Source of the DNA: Owenia fusiformis
Lineage: Eukaryota; Annelida; Polychaeta; Sabellida; Oweniidae
Reading direction: 5' to 3'
Assembly (NCBI GenBank): GCA_903813345.2
Contig: CAIIXF020000003.1
Span: 6,473,815 to 6,537,814 of the forward strand
Length of the DNA stretch: 64,000 nucleotides
Shown here: piece after piece, positions 18,634 to 30,900 of the stretch
How the letters are laid out: each line of letters opens with the position of its first letter
How positions within the stretch are numbered: position 1 is the first letter of the stretch
The notes under the pieces: model-generated
Seen by the model: only the letters and a program-made list of their open reading frames with translations
What the model was told of the DNA's origin: nothing
Databases searched by the model: none
Program-made: the position numbers and the translations under genes

Positions 18634-20957
18634 GTAAGTTCATATTCCAGATAGGTTCAGGTAAGTTCAATTTTCAGGTAAGTTCATTTTTCAGGCAGGT
18701 TCATTTTACAGGTAAGTTCATTTTTCAGGTAATTTCATTTCCCAGGTAAATTCATTTTTCAGGTAGGTTCATTTTTCAGGTAATTTCATTTCCCAGGTAA
18801 GTTCATTTTTCAGGTAAGTTCATTTTTCAGATAGGCTCATTTTTCAGGGAGGTTTACTTTTCAGGTAAGTTCTTTTTTTCAGATAGGCTCATTTTTTAGG
18901 GAGGTTTACTTTTCAGGAAAGTTCATTTCCAGGTGAGTTCATTTTTCAAGGTAGAAATAATCGTTATAAGTAGAAAAATATTTTCAATAGAGAAAGGTAA
19001 AATCATGACTTGTAGAAATCTGTAAGTTTATGATAGAATATGCACAACTATGGTATTTTCCAATACATGTGATTATAAAGATGTCACTTGGTGCGGAGAT
19101 GGTTAATTGTATACATGTCTTTGTGGCAAAAATAACACATGAATTATAATTTTTGCCATCAAAAATTATTTTTAGGCCATTCACATCCTCAAGCATGCTA
19201 TCAAGATCTATGGGAGTTACAAAGCAGTTGAAGATTACTCTGGCGGGAGGACCCTCAGGAAACATGAGATCTACCGGGCTGCCAGACAATATATTAAAGA
19301 TGAAAATATGGAAAATGAAATCCAGGTGAAATTATCGGAAGATCTGGTCGCGAGGGCAATGATGGTAAAGGTCAAAGGTCAGGGGATCTTAAACATAAGG
19401 GCACATGGTGTGAGAGATGAGTGGATGTCCGGATTATTGAAGCATGAAATAGGTGAGTATCTTGATTAGCTTATAGTCATGTACATGAAGAAAACATTGT
19501 ATGAAAACACAATCAAGGCACAACCATTCGATGAAAACACAATCAAGGCACAACCATTCTATTACAATCATGGTACAACCATTCTAGCTATTTTCTAAAA
19601 ATGAAATCATTGCAAAACCATTCAGTAAATACACTATCCTTGGCCAATATTTATAAAGACACAAGTACAACCATTCTACCAAAACACAATCATGGCAATC
19701 CTTCCATAGAAAAATAAATTATGATGTAAGGGAAATATTCGTCTGCTTTTGTAAAGATCGCATTCTCAATTAATCCTGATGTACCATTATATGTGTTACA
19801 TAATCAATAATAATCATACTTTAGTAGTTTGATGAATCTCATCATATTACCCAACCAGAACTGATCGCATTACAATATTCTTTAATTTCCTTCTTTGATG
19901 TTTTGTTGCAAAATTCCTCCAGGCACTCACTATCTGCGTAGCTATAACAACCTGCAACATCCATGGAGGGACTGGAAACGACGGAAAGATCTTAACATGG
20001 AACCAGTCAACCCAACAGAAGAGGGCCTTGCATCATTGCACAGTGTCCTCTTTAGGCAACATCCGGTACTATGGCGAGCTGCAATCTTGTATTACGCCAC
20101 CTATAAAGCTGCCAAGTTGTCATTTAGCCAGTTGTTTAAAGATTTAGGGAAATTTATGACAGATCCCCTCGCTAGATGGGATTATTGCCTCAGGGTCAAA
20201 AGAGGGATAACTGACACATCAATACCAGGTGAGAAATGAATATCTAGTCCATTTAGTAGTCTTCACTGCCTAAATTGAACATGTAGGAGTGTGATTTTTT
20301 AGGAAATTCCAATTAAAGGTACATTTGAGATCTTAAGATCTTACTGGTAATAAAACTGTAAAATTCAATTAGTTAAAGGACAGAAGGGGGCTGATGAAGA
20401 TGCTGGGTAAATTGTACGAAATACAGGGTAGATTTAACAAAATGGCAAATGCAGGATATATTATACAAAATGCAGGTAAAATTATACCAAATGCAGGGTA
20501 AATTGTTCCAAATGCAGGGTAAATTGTCAGTGCAGGGTAAATTATACAAAATTGAGGGTAAATTGTTCCAAATGCAGGGTAAATTATACCAAATGCAGGG
20601 TGAATTATACAAAATGCAGGGTAAATTGTTCCAAATACTGTCTAAGATAAACTTTTGTTTTTCATTTCAGGATGTTTCTCCAAAGACCAAGTCTATTTAG
20701 AAGGTGCTTTATTGATACTTAGAGACCGAGAATACATCAATTTCCATCTGTTGCTTCAGCTTGGGAAGATCTCATACAATGACATAGACAATGTTAAACA
20801 CCTGACAGAGTTGAATAATACACGTATTCCTAGTTTCATGAAAGATTTGACACTGTATAGAGCTAATTTGGAACATATTCTAGCAGGTAATGGACTTACA
20901 GATGACATTCTCCATATGGAGCATATGGATGAAGAATTAACAAAGAAAAATCCATAG
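18106..20957 (+). CDS. MATCAP-type microtubule-associated tyrosine carboxypeptidase (KIAA0895/KIAA0895L, DUF1704), four exons
   Basis: Exons 18106-18633, 19176-19452, 19923-20228 and 20671-20957; 1398 nt, 465 aa plus TAG, all GT-AG and in frame. The length fits human MATCAP1 (about 470 aa). Residues 1 to about 120 are basic, Lys/Ser/Thr-rich and probably disordered. The conserved catalytic domain begins near LRFLQSQNFEYEPQF (residues about 138-152). The zinc motif HEIGTH is at 266-271; the following N-P-T-E-E-G at 298-303 supplies the likely third ligand (E301 or E302). Downstream come RWDYCLRVKRG and GCFSKDQVYLEG. Family members remove the C-terminal tyrosine of alpha-tubulin. ATG at 18106 is the first after an in-frame TGA at 18085. 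All catalytic signatures are intact, so an active enzyme is expected. Human has two paralogues; I cannot say which is closer. Confidence 0.93.
18634..18950 (+). repeat. 17-bp minisatellite of juxtaposed acceptor-like and donor-like sequence, 19 units, in intron 1
   Basis: The unit GTAAGTTCATTTTTCAG starts exactly at the intron's first base. Of 19 units, 7 begin GTAAGT and most end in a pyrimidine-rich TTTTTCAG-type sequence, so unit junctions read TTTTTCAG|GTAAGT. A three-unit block (beginning ATAGGC, GGAGGT, G-AAGTTC) occurs twice near the 3' end. Confidence 0.95.
19176..19452 (+). CDS. MATCAP-like exon 2
   Basis: Acceptor TTTTTAG, donor GTGAGT. Encodes residues 177-268: AIHILKHAIKIYGSY, LSEDLVARAMMVKVKGQG, and ends within the zinc motif after H-E-I, with the first base of Gly. 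Confidence 0.92.
19496..19705. repeat. Degenerate ~28-bp tandem repeat in MATCAP-like intron 2
   Basis: Six to seven imperfect copies of aaaacacaatca(a/t)ggcacaaccattc, starting about 45 nt after the exon 2 donor. The remaining intron up to 19922 has no recognised feature. Confidence 0.8.
19923..20228 (+). CDS. MATCAP-like exon 3
   Basis: Completes the zinc motif (Gly-Thr-His, then YLRSYNNLQHPW) and carries NPTEEGLASLHSVLFR, the probable third zinc ligand helix. It ends at the SIPG codon split, donor GTGAGA. Confidence 0.94.
20400..20640 (+). repeat. 21-bp minisatellite in MATCAP-like intron 3
   Basis: About 12 copies of atgcagggtaaattataccaa, ending 30 nt before the exon 4 acceptor. The unit contains GCAGGGTAA, another CAG/GTAA-like word. 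The period is a multiple of three with no stops, so it shows false open frames on both strands (MQGKLYQ heptads). Confidence 0.92.
20671..20957 (+). CDS. MATCAP-like exon 4
   Basis: Acceptor TTCATTTCAG; stop TAG at 20955-20957. Encodes CFSKDQVYLEGALLILRDR, then a conserved helical C-terminal region (NTRIPSFMKDL), ending ELTKKNP. Confidence 0.93.
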
Positions 20958-23900
20958 CATTTAGAAATAATATAAAGGGAAACTTGTAAAGCTGAACACC
21001 TGTTTGAATCGTAGAGCAGAACAATTTTCAATGGTCAATTGACAGTATATAAGTAGTTTATAGTTTTCAACGAGTTAGCTTTCCAAAGCTGTTCATGAAT
21101 TGGTCAAAAATACTTTTGTTCATTGAAAGATGTCGCTAGTATTCGAAATTGAAACAACTGGGATCTATGAGGCTCTGGTAGATCAGAATAGAAAATGTGT
21201 ATTTTATGTCATTAGTTGTCACTATGGAGAAATGCTTTAACTTGAATACAATGCACTCTACCTTTACTGTTGTATAAATAGTTTAGTCCTGTTTGATCTA
21301 TGCTTTGCAACAAAAAAGCTTTGAAACAAATGATTTTTGAGGTGATACACACAGGCTCTAAATCCTTCATTATGAAGCTTTTAGTCAAAATGCCTTTTAA
21401 CAACGCAATGTAACTCTGGGAATATAACCTTGCTGGGTGATACTTATGTCATGCATTTACTAAATGTTGAATAATTATCAACCAGACTCGAGGAATAAGG
21501 AACAGACTTTACTCATACATAACTATTTTATGTAAGGGTTGCATTATATGCTTGTCAGTAGGAAAATTTGGTTTATGTCTAAAATTGTGCCCATAGAAAA
21601 TTGTTCTCCAGAAAGTCATTCACAAGACAGAACAGTTACCCTTTGCAAGAGAATGTCTTCATAATGCCTATTGTCCACTCTTAAAATTAGAGATTTTCTT
21701 GTAGCCTATATTCAATCCGAACATACTTAGAAATCACACTTCATTTCTGACATCAATTCGCCTATAATGACGTGAAAGGTCCATTTCGGATCGTTAAGAT
21801 CTTATCTGCATCAAAACTTAAGATCCTCTGTTAAAATCAGAGTCTAGTGTGATGAAACAATGAGATTCAGGGTATGTGTCTAGGTGGGGGGGGGGGGGGG
21901 GGGTATGGAGTCCTCTCACAATATGCAAAAACAAACTATTAATTTTACTTTTTACCATAAACATAGTCCAACTATATTTAGATTACTCTTCATAAGATAC
22001 AGTACAGCACAAATAACCATAGATACTATTATTATCCACTGAGTATACACAATTCCTGCTACCAGGTGCATATGACAATTATACACCCTAAAATCACATT
22101 GGCAAAATATATTCCCTTAAATCAATAATAAACAGTTCAATCATCTTTATCTGAAATAATTAGTATCATTTTTATTATCTTCTAGTAGTAATATGGCTGT
22201 ACTTTTCTAAAACATATTCTTGTTATGCAAAAATGAGAATTAAAGAATTTAAAATCTTTGAGAATATAAATGATCGTTTATTTAAATGGGACTATATGCT
22301 TATCTTTGCAAACCCTCATAATAATCTCCAATGTTTACAAAATGAATAAAGCCATTTTTACAGAAATATGTGAAATTGTCTAAATCATGAGAATATATCA
22401 ATTTTTTCCTTTGGTACATAACAATATTAATATACACTGAAAAGATGTTATACAATGTGGCATTAAACACAGATTAATGCAGAGCCGAAAAATATGGCCA
22501 ATTAGCTAATTGAGTAATTTTTGTGGCTTTGTGTTAAACTGAAGGTGCATTTCACAAACCATCACCTAAATGGCATATACATTTCTGTAGACAATTTTTA
22601 TAAATAATTCAGATCTTTTTTCGAATTCAGATCAATGTCATACTCCAGATAATGGAGAGCTATTCTCTTAAAAATGTAAATTTTGAAGCTGTTTACGATT
22701 ATACAGAGTATTTTAAATGTACCTTGATAAAATAAAAACGGTTTCCAGAGATACATGTAATATATCATCAGATCATATTTAACTGATGAACTAGCACTGA
22801 GTCGCCAAAATCTAAAAATGATGGAAATGTCAAATAAATCTAGCAACCAATATTAAGAGGCTGACCCAATGTATACTTCATAAATGTTCTGGCACCGAAG
22901 GAAGTTACGTATGGCATAATTCTAGATTTTATGTCATCAAAAATTGCCACACAAAAATGTTGTGGCAAATCATTACTGCCACAAATGAAAATATCTACAT
23001 TAAGACCCACAAGTAGTTCTGATTGGCATCATTGAAGATTCATATTGGCATTATCTTAGGTTCATATTGGCATAATTTGAAACACCAATTAAGACATAAT
23101 TTGAAATACCAATATAGTACATGTAGGTCTTTTATCTCAGCTTTGAGAGGTGCTTTGGCACAAACAATGAATACATTTTCTAAGATATGCTCAGATTGTA
23201 AATGGTGCCATGCTCTCATCTTTCTATACTGCCCTATCCCTGGACATGATTGAATCTTAAAAATGGCATATACATGACGTGTATGGGACATGAGAATATA
23301 AAAAGATTTGAGCATAGCACACAATACATGTATGTAAATAACTACTTTGAAGTAAGTGTATGTGAAGACACTCTGTATTAATACCATTCAGATACATGTA
23401 TTACTTAAAACCAAATACAAGTAAACCAAAATATATAAGAAAAATTATATGAGAGTTGAGATTATCTGTTTTGAGTTTTTCCTGATATATGGAAATAAAA
23501 TTGTACGATAAACATAAAAAGCAAAATACTGCCATATTAGGTCGATTAAATAATACCAAATATGGTACTATTAATATTGTACATGTATATATAAAGTGAC
23601 TTGAGTAGAAGAATACTTTACAATCAATTTCATCCTTAAACTGTTACCCAAAATGCACGTCTCATTGAGATTTCACCCATTAAAAATTGGACACATTATA
23701 CCAGTTATATGGGCTGTGTAAATCTCAGAGTCGATCATAACAATAATGCGATAATGCTAAGTTACCAGTATTGTGTATATTAACTGAAATCGTATCACAG
23801 GACAAATTTCAAATCTTGTTAAAATCACATCAAATGACTTGTTTTTATGAGTGTCTGACCTCAAAACTTCTCAAAACAAAAGAATAAGCATTTTAAAACA

Positions 23901-24630
23901 TGGCATAGACACCCCTCTTTACCCCGATTTTCTTGAACAATTTCTCCAAAACAAAGCACCATACTGCCATAAATGCCATAATTGACTTACAAGTTCGCTA
24001 GGTTATATACTCTAAAGTGTACATGCATGAGCGTTAACCAATGACACTTTAATAAACATCACACAAAAAATAACTTCACCATTTATACATAAATAAAATG
24101 TACAATTAATTATATTATTTTCTTCGCTTTCTACAAATGTACAATATATCTACCCGAACACAAAACATCACACAACAGATTTTCCCTAGTTTAACTTGGC
24201 ACAAAATGAAAATTTCTCTTAATTTATACAATATACAGCAATGTCTCAAAATTGGGGTCTATATGAGTATAGTTCACATTCGAGAGGTAAAAGGCATGGG
24301 ATAAATCCAACTAGTGTGATATTTTGTATTCAGGTAGTCCCGTAATGGTATGCTGTATATAGCTATATCACCCGGCTATTCTATAATAAATGGCTTGACC
24401 CACTTCTTCCTACATTCATAACTGTGTTGTTTGTTACCCATTGAATAAACTGTGGAGTCAGGGCCAAACTGACTCTATAACAGCTGTCAGTGCGCTATAG
24501 AGCTGTTTAAATGCAAAACATTTTACACGCTTGAATATTCCGCCACTTTGATGTTATTAGTACCCTATATGGACACTAGGTGTCTCCCTATATACTAATC
24601 ACCTGACTAAAAACAACCCTGATTATATAA
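20958..24630. other. Convergent intergenic region with the 3' UTRs of MATCAP-like (+) and MTG/ETO-like (-)
   Basis: No coding exon. An AATAAA on the plus strand at 22345-22350, and minus-strand AATAAA words at about 22171-22176 and 22277-22282, are possible polyadenylation signals that would make the two 3' ends meet or overlap near 22.2-22.4 kb; this is weak evidence. A run of 18 G lies at 21886-21903, and there is a loose repeat of ttcatattggcat at about 23030-23110. Confidence 0.4.
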
Positions 24631-24990
24631 TCAACGATCATGTTCTGATGATTTTGACTCTGAGGGTGGAGAATTTGGCCGTGACCCCGACTGAGAGGCG
24701 GACCTGGAGTCAGGTCTTGTGGCTGTGGAGGTTGTGGGACTAGAGACCATGACTGGGCTTGAGCGTGCTGCCCCCTGTTGGCCTGAGCTTGTCGTCACGG
24801 ACGTAGTTGTTGTGGCATGAGGGGAATTTTCTGTTGACTTTGCGGTCATTAGTGACTCGCGTGTAGCCGAGGGGCCACATACTCTATGATGGTTTTCCCA
24901 GTCTCTGTGTTGGCAGAATGCCCCGCAGTAGCGTGCTATATTACATCCACTGCATGTCTCACTTGCTTTCCTCCCACAATTCCAGCAACT
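24631..24990 (-). CDS. MTG/ETO exon: MYND finger and C-terminus
   Basis: Acceptor TGATTCCAG, stop at 24633-24631. [15 protein letters not shown] and [18 protein letters not shown] give the full set of Cys/His ligands of a MYND finger, followed by a Ser/Thr/Pro-rich tail ending SSEHDR. Confidence 0.95.
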   Translation of the reverse strand, partial: SCWNCGRKASETCSGCNIARYCGAFCQHRDWENHHRVCGPSATRESLMTAKSTENSPHATTTTSVTTSSGQQGAARSSPVMVSSPTTSTATRPDSRSASQSGSRPNSPPSESKSSEHDR

Positions 24991-27900
24991 CTGGAATCAC
25001 AAAACAATATGTGTATTTTAACATGTATTTACCCATAATGCTACATTTTATAAGCTATTTGATATGTAAACACTGTGAAATGACAAAAATACAATAGTGC
25101 AGCATCACCCTTTGTGCCCAACCCCTCCCATAATGCCACAGATTTAGTAGATGGAATACAATCAATACATCATGATTACCCATAATGCAAAGATAATTAA
25201 GCAGACGGCTGTGGATGGATACATGTGTGACAAATTACATCAGTCATTATATACACTTTGGTGTACATATTGCAATATGTTTGAGGTCTACATACAAAAA
25301 CATACTATAATTGTAGCTATTGAAAACTATAGATTTTCATTTAAAATACGTACAGCTGTGAATGAATAGTGAAACACAACACAAGCTGCTAAGTACATAC
25401 AACATCTGCACCTGAATCAATATAACTTAAAATGTATCATCAAGATTAGTCAATCTATCATCCCTATGTGAATGAAATACCCCATCCAAACACTGAATTA
25501 ACAAACAATCTATGGATTTCACAATCTCAAATAGATTCATGAATCTCATTAAATGGTGTAATAATTTCAGTGTCTACCTTTTCAACAATGTTTTTCTGCT
25601 ATAGAGGGGCATTATCATGTTTCTATATTGATGAATGGGTAAATACCTCATTCGACTCTTCCTGTTGGTTTATGGAACGAATATCCTCCTGTGCCAGTTT
25701 CCGGGCTTCCTGGACTTGTGCTTCCATTTTCTTTTTCTCCGCAGAAACAAGTTCTGACGCTTTCTGCTCAGCGGCTGCAACAGCTTTTTGTAATTCTGAA
25801 ACTGCTTGCCTTTTCACTTCATTTACTGCTTCCTCTGAAGAAAAAAAGTTCCAGTTATTAAAAAATGAATTTGAATGGAAGTGTAAGCAACCAAATGATT
25901 AAAATATGTTACATTCTTTTAAAGATAGTGAACTAACATTTATTTATGGATGAAATAAAAAGAGATAAATGTAAAAAAAGGTTGTCTCGGTTACCTGCTC
26001 GACGCTTCACTTCACAGACACGATCTTCTGTTGTCCTCATTGTATGTGCCATCATTTCATTGGTCCGTTTCTTCATGTCTTGGTCTAGACCTTCCGCATG
26101 GCGTCGCATCCATAGAGAGAGCTCATCACGATCTTTCATACTGCGCTCTTGTAGCACACTCAGCGCCCTCTTTGTTTTGCCCACCATATCAATTATACAA
26201 TGCAGCATCTAAAAGTAGATTATATTTGATGAGTATTGGAATTAAATTACAGAAAGGAATTTCAGAAAACTTAGTGTTTATGTTCCAACCTTCTGTTTGT
26301 AAGGTAGTCTCATCCCTTTACTATCTACATGTACTATGCATTCCAATTTGTCTGAGATAAAATAGGAGGGGAGGGGGGCAATTCAGGGGTTTGATGCAAG
26401 ACTAGGAATGTTAGGTAAATGTATGGATTTTATATTGGATTCCATTTTACAGGCACTTAACTACTTTTTGTGATAATCATTTATATAGTCTTCAAATTAC
26501 TTGATGCCAAAGGTCATCGCGACCTGTTTTGTTGGTTCGTCTTTAAAATAATATTTACGACCCATTGATTATTACATATTGGTCCATTGAATCATTAAAA
26601 AAATGTTTTCTGATCTATTTGATTATTGAAATTCAATCAGAGCTGATAATGTTAGTCAGTTACATGTGCCTCGATCATCAATATGTACATGTACCCTGAA
26701 AACAACCAGCTGGTAGGAACAAACCTTCCCTCTGAGAACCTCAAAGGATTTAAAAGATTTGATGCTGATATGATCTTTAATCACCTCTATTAAATGATAG
26801 GAAGATAAAAGAGCAGTAAGTCATAATTTTCGAACTCATAATCTTGATTGGAAAGTCTAGATCAAATTATTTTAAGAGGGTAGACGAGACTCTCTTTTAA
26901 CAGTCCTACAAAGGGTAATCAATATATGAGGCAAGTTGCTTGAAATGTTATTTCAGTTCAATGTATTGGTCAATGGCACAAACACACACCTTTTTGACAT
27001 ATCTAAACTTCTGAACTCATTTTTAAATTATAAATGTAAAGACATATGTTTAAAATCATACTTGTGTATCAATTGTATTCCTTACTTTTCAAATTAATTG
27101 TTAGATTAGCTCACTTATGAGTTGACTGCATGAGTGTTAATTTTACCAACTATAATTCCACATTATTCATTGTGATAGTCTTAAATCAAGCCCTTATGGT
27201 ACTGACCCCCCATTTTATGGAAATTTTATATAGTGATTGGGATGGGAGGGGGGATGATAGCGGGTAGGTGGGTATGTAACTTACTGTGTCAACGTGTTTC
27301 CAGTCATCATCTATACGGTCAAGTCTACATTCTAGTCCATCAGGCCTCTGGAAGGCTGCAAGTAAACATTTAATAGTTATACACATTGTTCTGTTTAAGT
27401 TCTAGTCCAAAGGTATTGACTCCAATTACTTTCAATCTGGAGCATTGACTTTTTAAAATAAACTCAAATTCCACTTTACACAGGGTACATGTATTAGAAC
27501 TGTGCAGAAATGCAACGATTTACAAGATACATAAATCAATATGATGTACCTTTGGAAAGGAAGGAACATGAGTATTCTCCAAAACATTGTTGTCACTTTT
27601 TATACACTTCATATGACTTGTAGGTGTTTGCAACATTTACTACTATAGTGCAAATCTAAGAAATCAATTTAAACTCACTTTGTCTGAAGTCGCCATAAGT
27701 TCCACCAAAATGACGATCTCTGTCACGATCAAGACGATCACGTTCAAATCTTTCCCGTTCTAATCTCTCACGTTCTCGCAGCTCTCTGGAGAGACTTATA
27801 TCCTCCAATCTGATTGGTCCGCTATTCAGGAAGTTAGTATTAGGACTAATATGTGTGGAGTTTGCGGGACTTATAGTGTGTGGTCGTTTGGCAGGGTTCA

Positions 27901-30900
27901 TGGGCTCCATACTAGCAGTATCCGTGCCATTTTCTTTTGGCCGATCGGGGGATGCTCTTCGTTTCCCATTCTCATTAATATCTGTTATAATGTCCTGAGA
28001 TTCAGTTGGAGAGTGTGAGGTGTCCAGAAGTATGTGTTCATTATGGGCAAGATATTGTTGAGGGGTCTGTTTGGCAACTCTTGCACAATGCAATAACTCT
28101 CTCTGAAGCAGAGGTAAATTTGCCTGAAAGTACAAGAGGATTTCTTTACAAATGGCTGCATATTAAGTTACACATGGGTGCATGGGTGCATATCAAGTTA
28201 AACATGGATGCATATTAAGTTACACATGGGTGCATATTAAGGTAAACATGGGTTCATATTAAGTTAAACATGGGTGCATATTATGATACACATGGGTGCA
28301 TATTATGATACACATGGGGGCATATTACGTTGCATATGGGCACATAGTGTGTGACATATGGGAGCATATAATGTTACATATGGGTGTATTATAAAAACCA
28401 CAGAAATCATGATGTCATAATTAAGAAACAATGAATTCATTTTATTGCTGACAGAAATGCACCCAGACAACATTCGATATCAGAAATGGCTGGGGGATGT
28501 ATTTTTGAATTCTGATAGCTAAATTTGGCAAATAAGTTACGGAAAATGTTATTTTGGGTTTCTATGGACATCTGTTCCAAAAGCCACACTGGTCTATAAA
28601 TAAACAACACAAAAATAAAATCAGTTTCCTTTTAGTATTTATTTTTAGGCATTTAGGTTATTTAGGGATAATATAAATTGACTATCTCAGAATTATAACA
28701 TTGTTATCAAAGCGCTGTTTCAGCTTTGTTAAACGTCATATATCAAAAAAAAGTTCATAATTTAAGTGTATCATATTCTACATGTATGCGTATTTGTAAA
28801 CTAACATTTCACTTACCTTTAAAAAGGGGATGACAAATGGCCTCAGAGGGAAGTTGGTCGCCTCTTGTAATTTGGAGTGGAACTCTTCAATGGAGAGGTG
28901 AGAATTCTGAAAAGGGAGGGAAAATACATACTTTATCCTTCACATTCGTATAATTAATTTGAAAAGAACCACAACCATCAGTCTTGTTAGAACTATGGAA
29001 TTGTAACATATGGTTGTCTAAACCTTATTCAAATAGGATTAAAAATAATTTTTCTCCATTGTAAAACATTCAGTCAGGATATGTTCATTTTTAATAAAAG
29101 TGTGAATTTTCTTGGTATACAGATGTTCATAAAATTGAAGAGCATCGAACAGAATCATTCCAAAGTTTTTCTTAAATTGGTTGGTTAGAATGCTCTTCAC
29201 AACTGTTCAATAAAATTGTTATGAACTTTACGAGGGAAGACATCTTGCGTTGCGTTTATATTTTGTTTTTATATATGCAGAAACGTGTTGCATCAGTATC
29301 TTCTAAAACATATGTATCTTCTTTTGCTATCGTGGTTTGATCTCGCATATATATAAAGATGAATTCATTGAATTTCAATATAAAGCTGTAACAAATGTTT
29401 ATCACTCAAACAGATAGTGGATGTTGATATCAAATTCTGAATCTACCCTTCAGCATAATTTCATGAGGGTGAAAAATAAGCATCAGCTTAAGCCCCGGAG
29501 TCCTGGGAGGGGGGGGGGGGTAGTTTTGATTCAGACCGTCAGCATATAGAGCAAATACAAGAAAAACTTAGCGAACATTTAAAATTTCTAAATTTACATG
29601 AACTTCTTACACATATGCTTCATTGGCAGATAAGAGTGTTTTAAATTAAAATAAAAACAAAAGTTGATAAGAAAGAACATTGATGCAGTTAGCACCTGTG
29701 TTTGTGCTGTATATCAGAATACAATGATATTAGCAGACGTTTCATACAGTGGCGAACACGATTCAATCATTACTGAAGAAAAAATTGACTGAAGTTTGTG
29801 GTTTTTCAGCATTTTTTTATGATTCACACCCAAACCTTCACCCCTGGATATTTTATATCATTTTCTTTTCTTGATTTTGTATCCTTTTCACCAATTTAAA
29901 ATATCAATTCTCAACTTTAAGGGCTGACATTTTGTATAGGAATGAATTTGCTGTTTACACACATGTGGATGTGGTTCAACATATAAAATACAATGCAATT
30001 TGCCTCAGCATATGTATCTATGACTCATATCATTTGAACTTATTAATTTCAATAATTTAATAATTTCATGTTTGTGTACTTGTTCGTAAATATGCAGGGC
30101 CAAGATATTTGCCATTTGTAAATTAAGATTATCAGCTGTCCGATGCAGCTTGATGTAATATGAATCATCACCCATTCTCTTTCATAAGACCTTGATCATG
30201 GTGGCCAAAGAAATACTGAACTTTGTTAGAAATAAAATAAATAAGCAGATAAGCAAATTTTCTAAATGTATATAGCAACTCCATAAAATCGGCCAGTTCA
30301 TCTACAAGTAGAGTCAAAGATGGCGTGATGACTTGTTTGCAAAGGCGTGACAAATGTGAAATTATCAATAATTTAATCAGACATGTGTGACTGATATAAT
30401 TGTCAATTAGCAAGATACTATCATGTCATCACCATGTTTCTACATCTATGATAATGTGTCATAATTATGTTTTAACACAATTCAAGAAAAAAACATACTG
30501 TAGATTCAAGTTAGCAGTTGATTAAAAAATGTTTACGCTTTTACAGAGAACGGAAATGTTTCATGTTTTGGTTGGGAATTAAAGTGACAGTTGTACTTAT
30601 AGAATCAAATCTAATCAGTAAAATATGTTTCTGTTTCAATCTTTTTTAAACCTTGATTAATCTGAATCAACGAACTATTGTGATTATGTCCCCTAATCTT
30701 CTGCAACACTCTGTTATCTTTCAAATATTCAATTCATTCGGGGGAAAATATGTGAAATCATTTAACAAAAATCATATGTCTTAAAATCATATGAAACACC
30801 TTAAAAATATAGTTAAACATAGAATAAATAATGATGAACAACAATCACAGATAAAAAATGTGTATATTAACCAACATAGCATATTAAATTCTAACGTGAC

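Noticed and set aside
20373-20700. Heptad-repeat proteins (MQGKLYQ and antisense NLPCIWY types)
   Set aside because: Product of the intronic 21-bp array with a period divisible by three; it interrupts a conserved gene between two clear exons.
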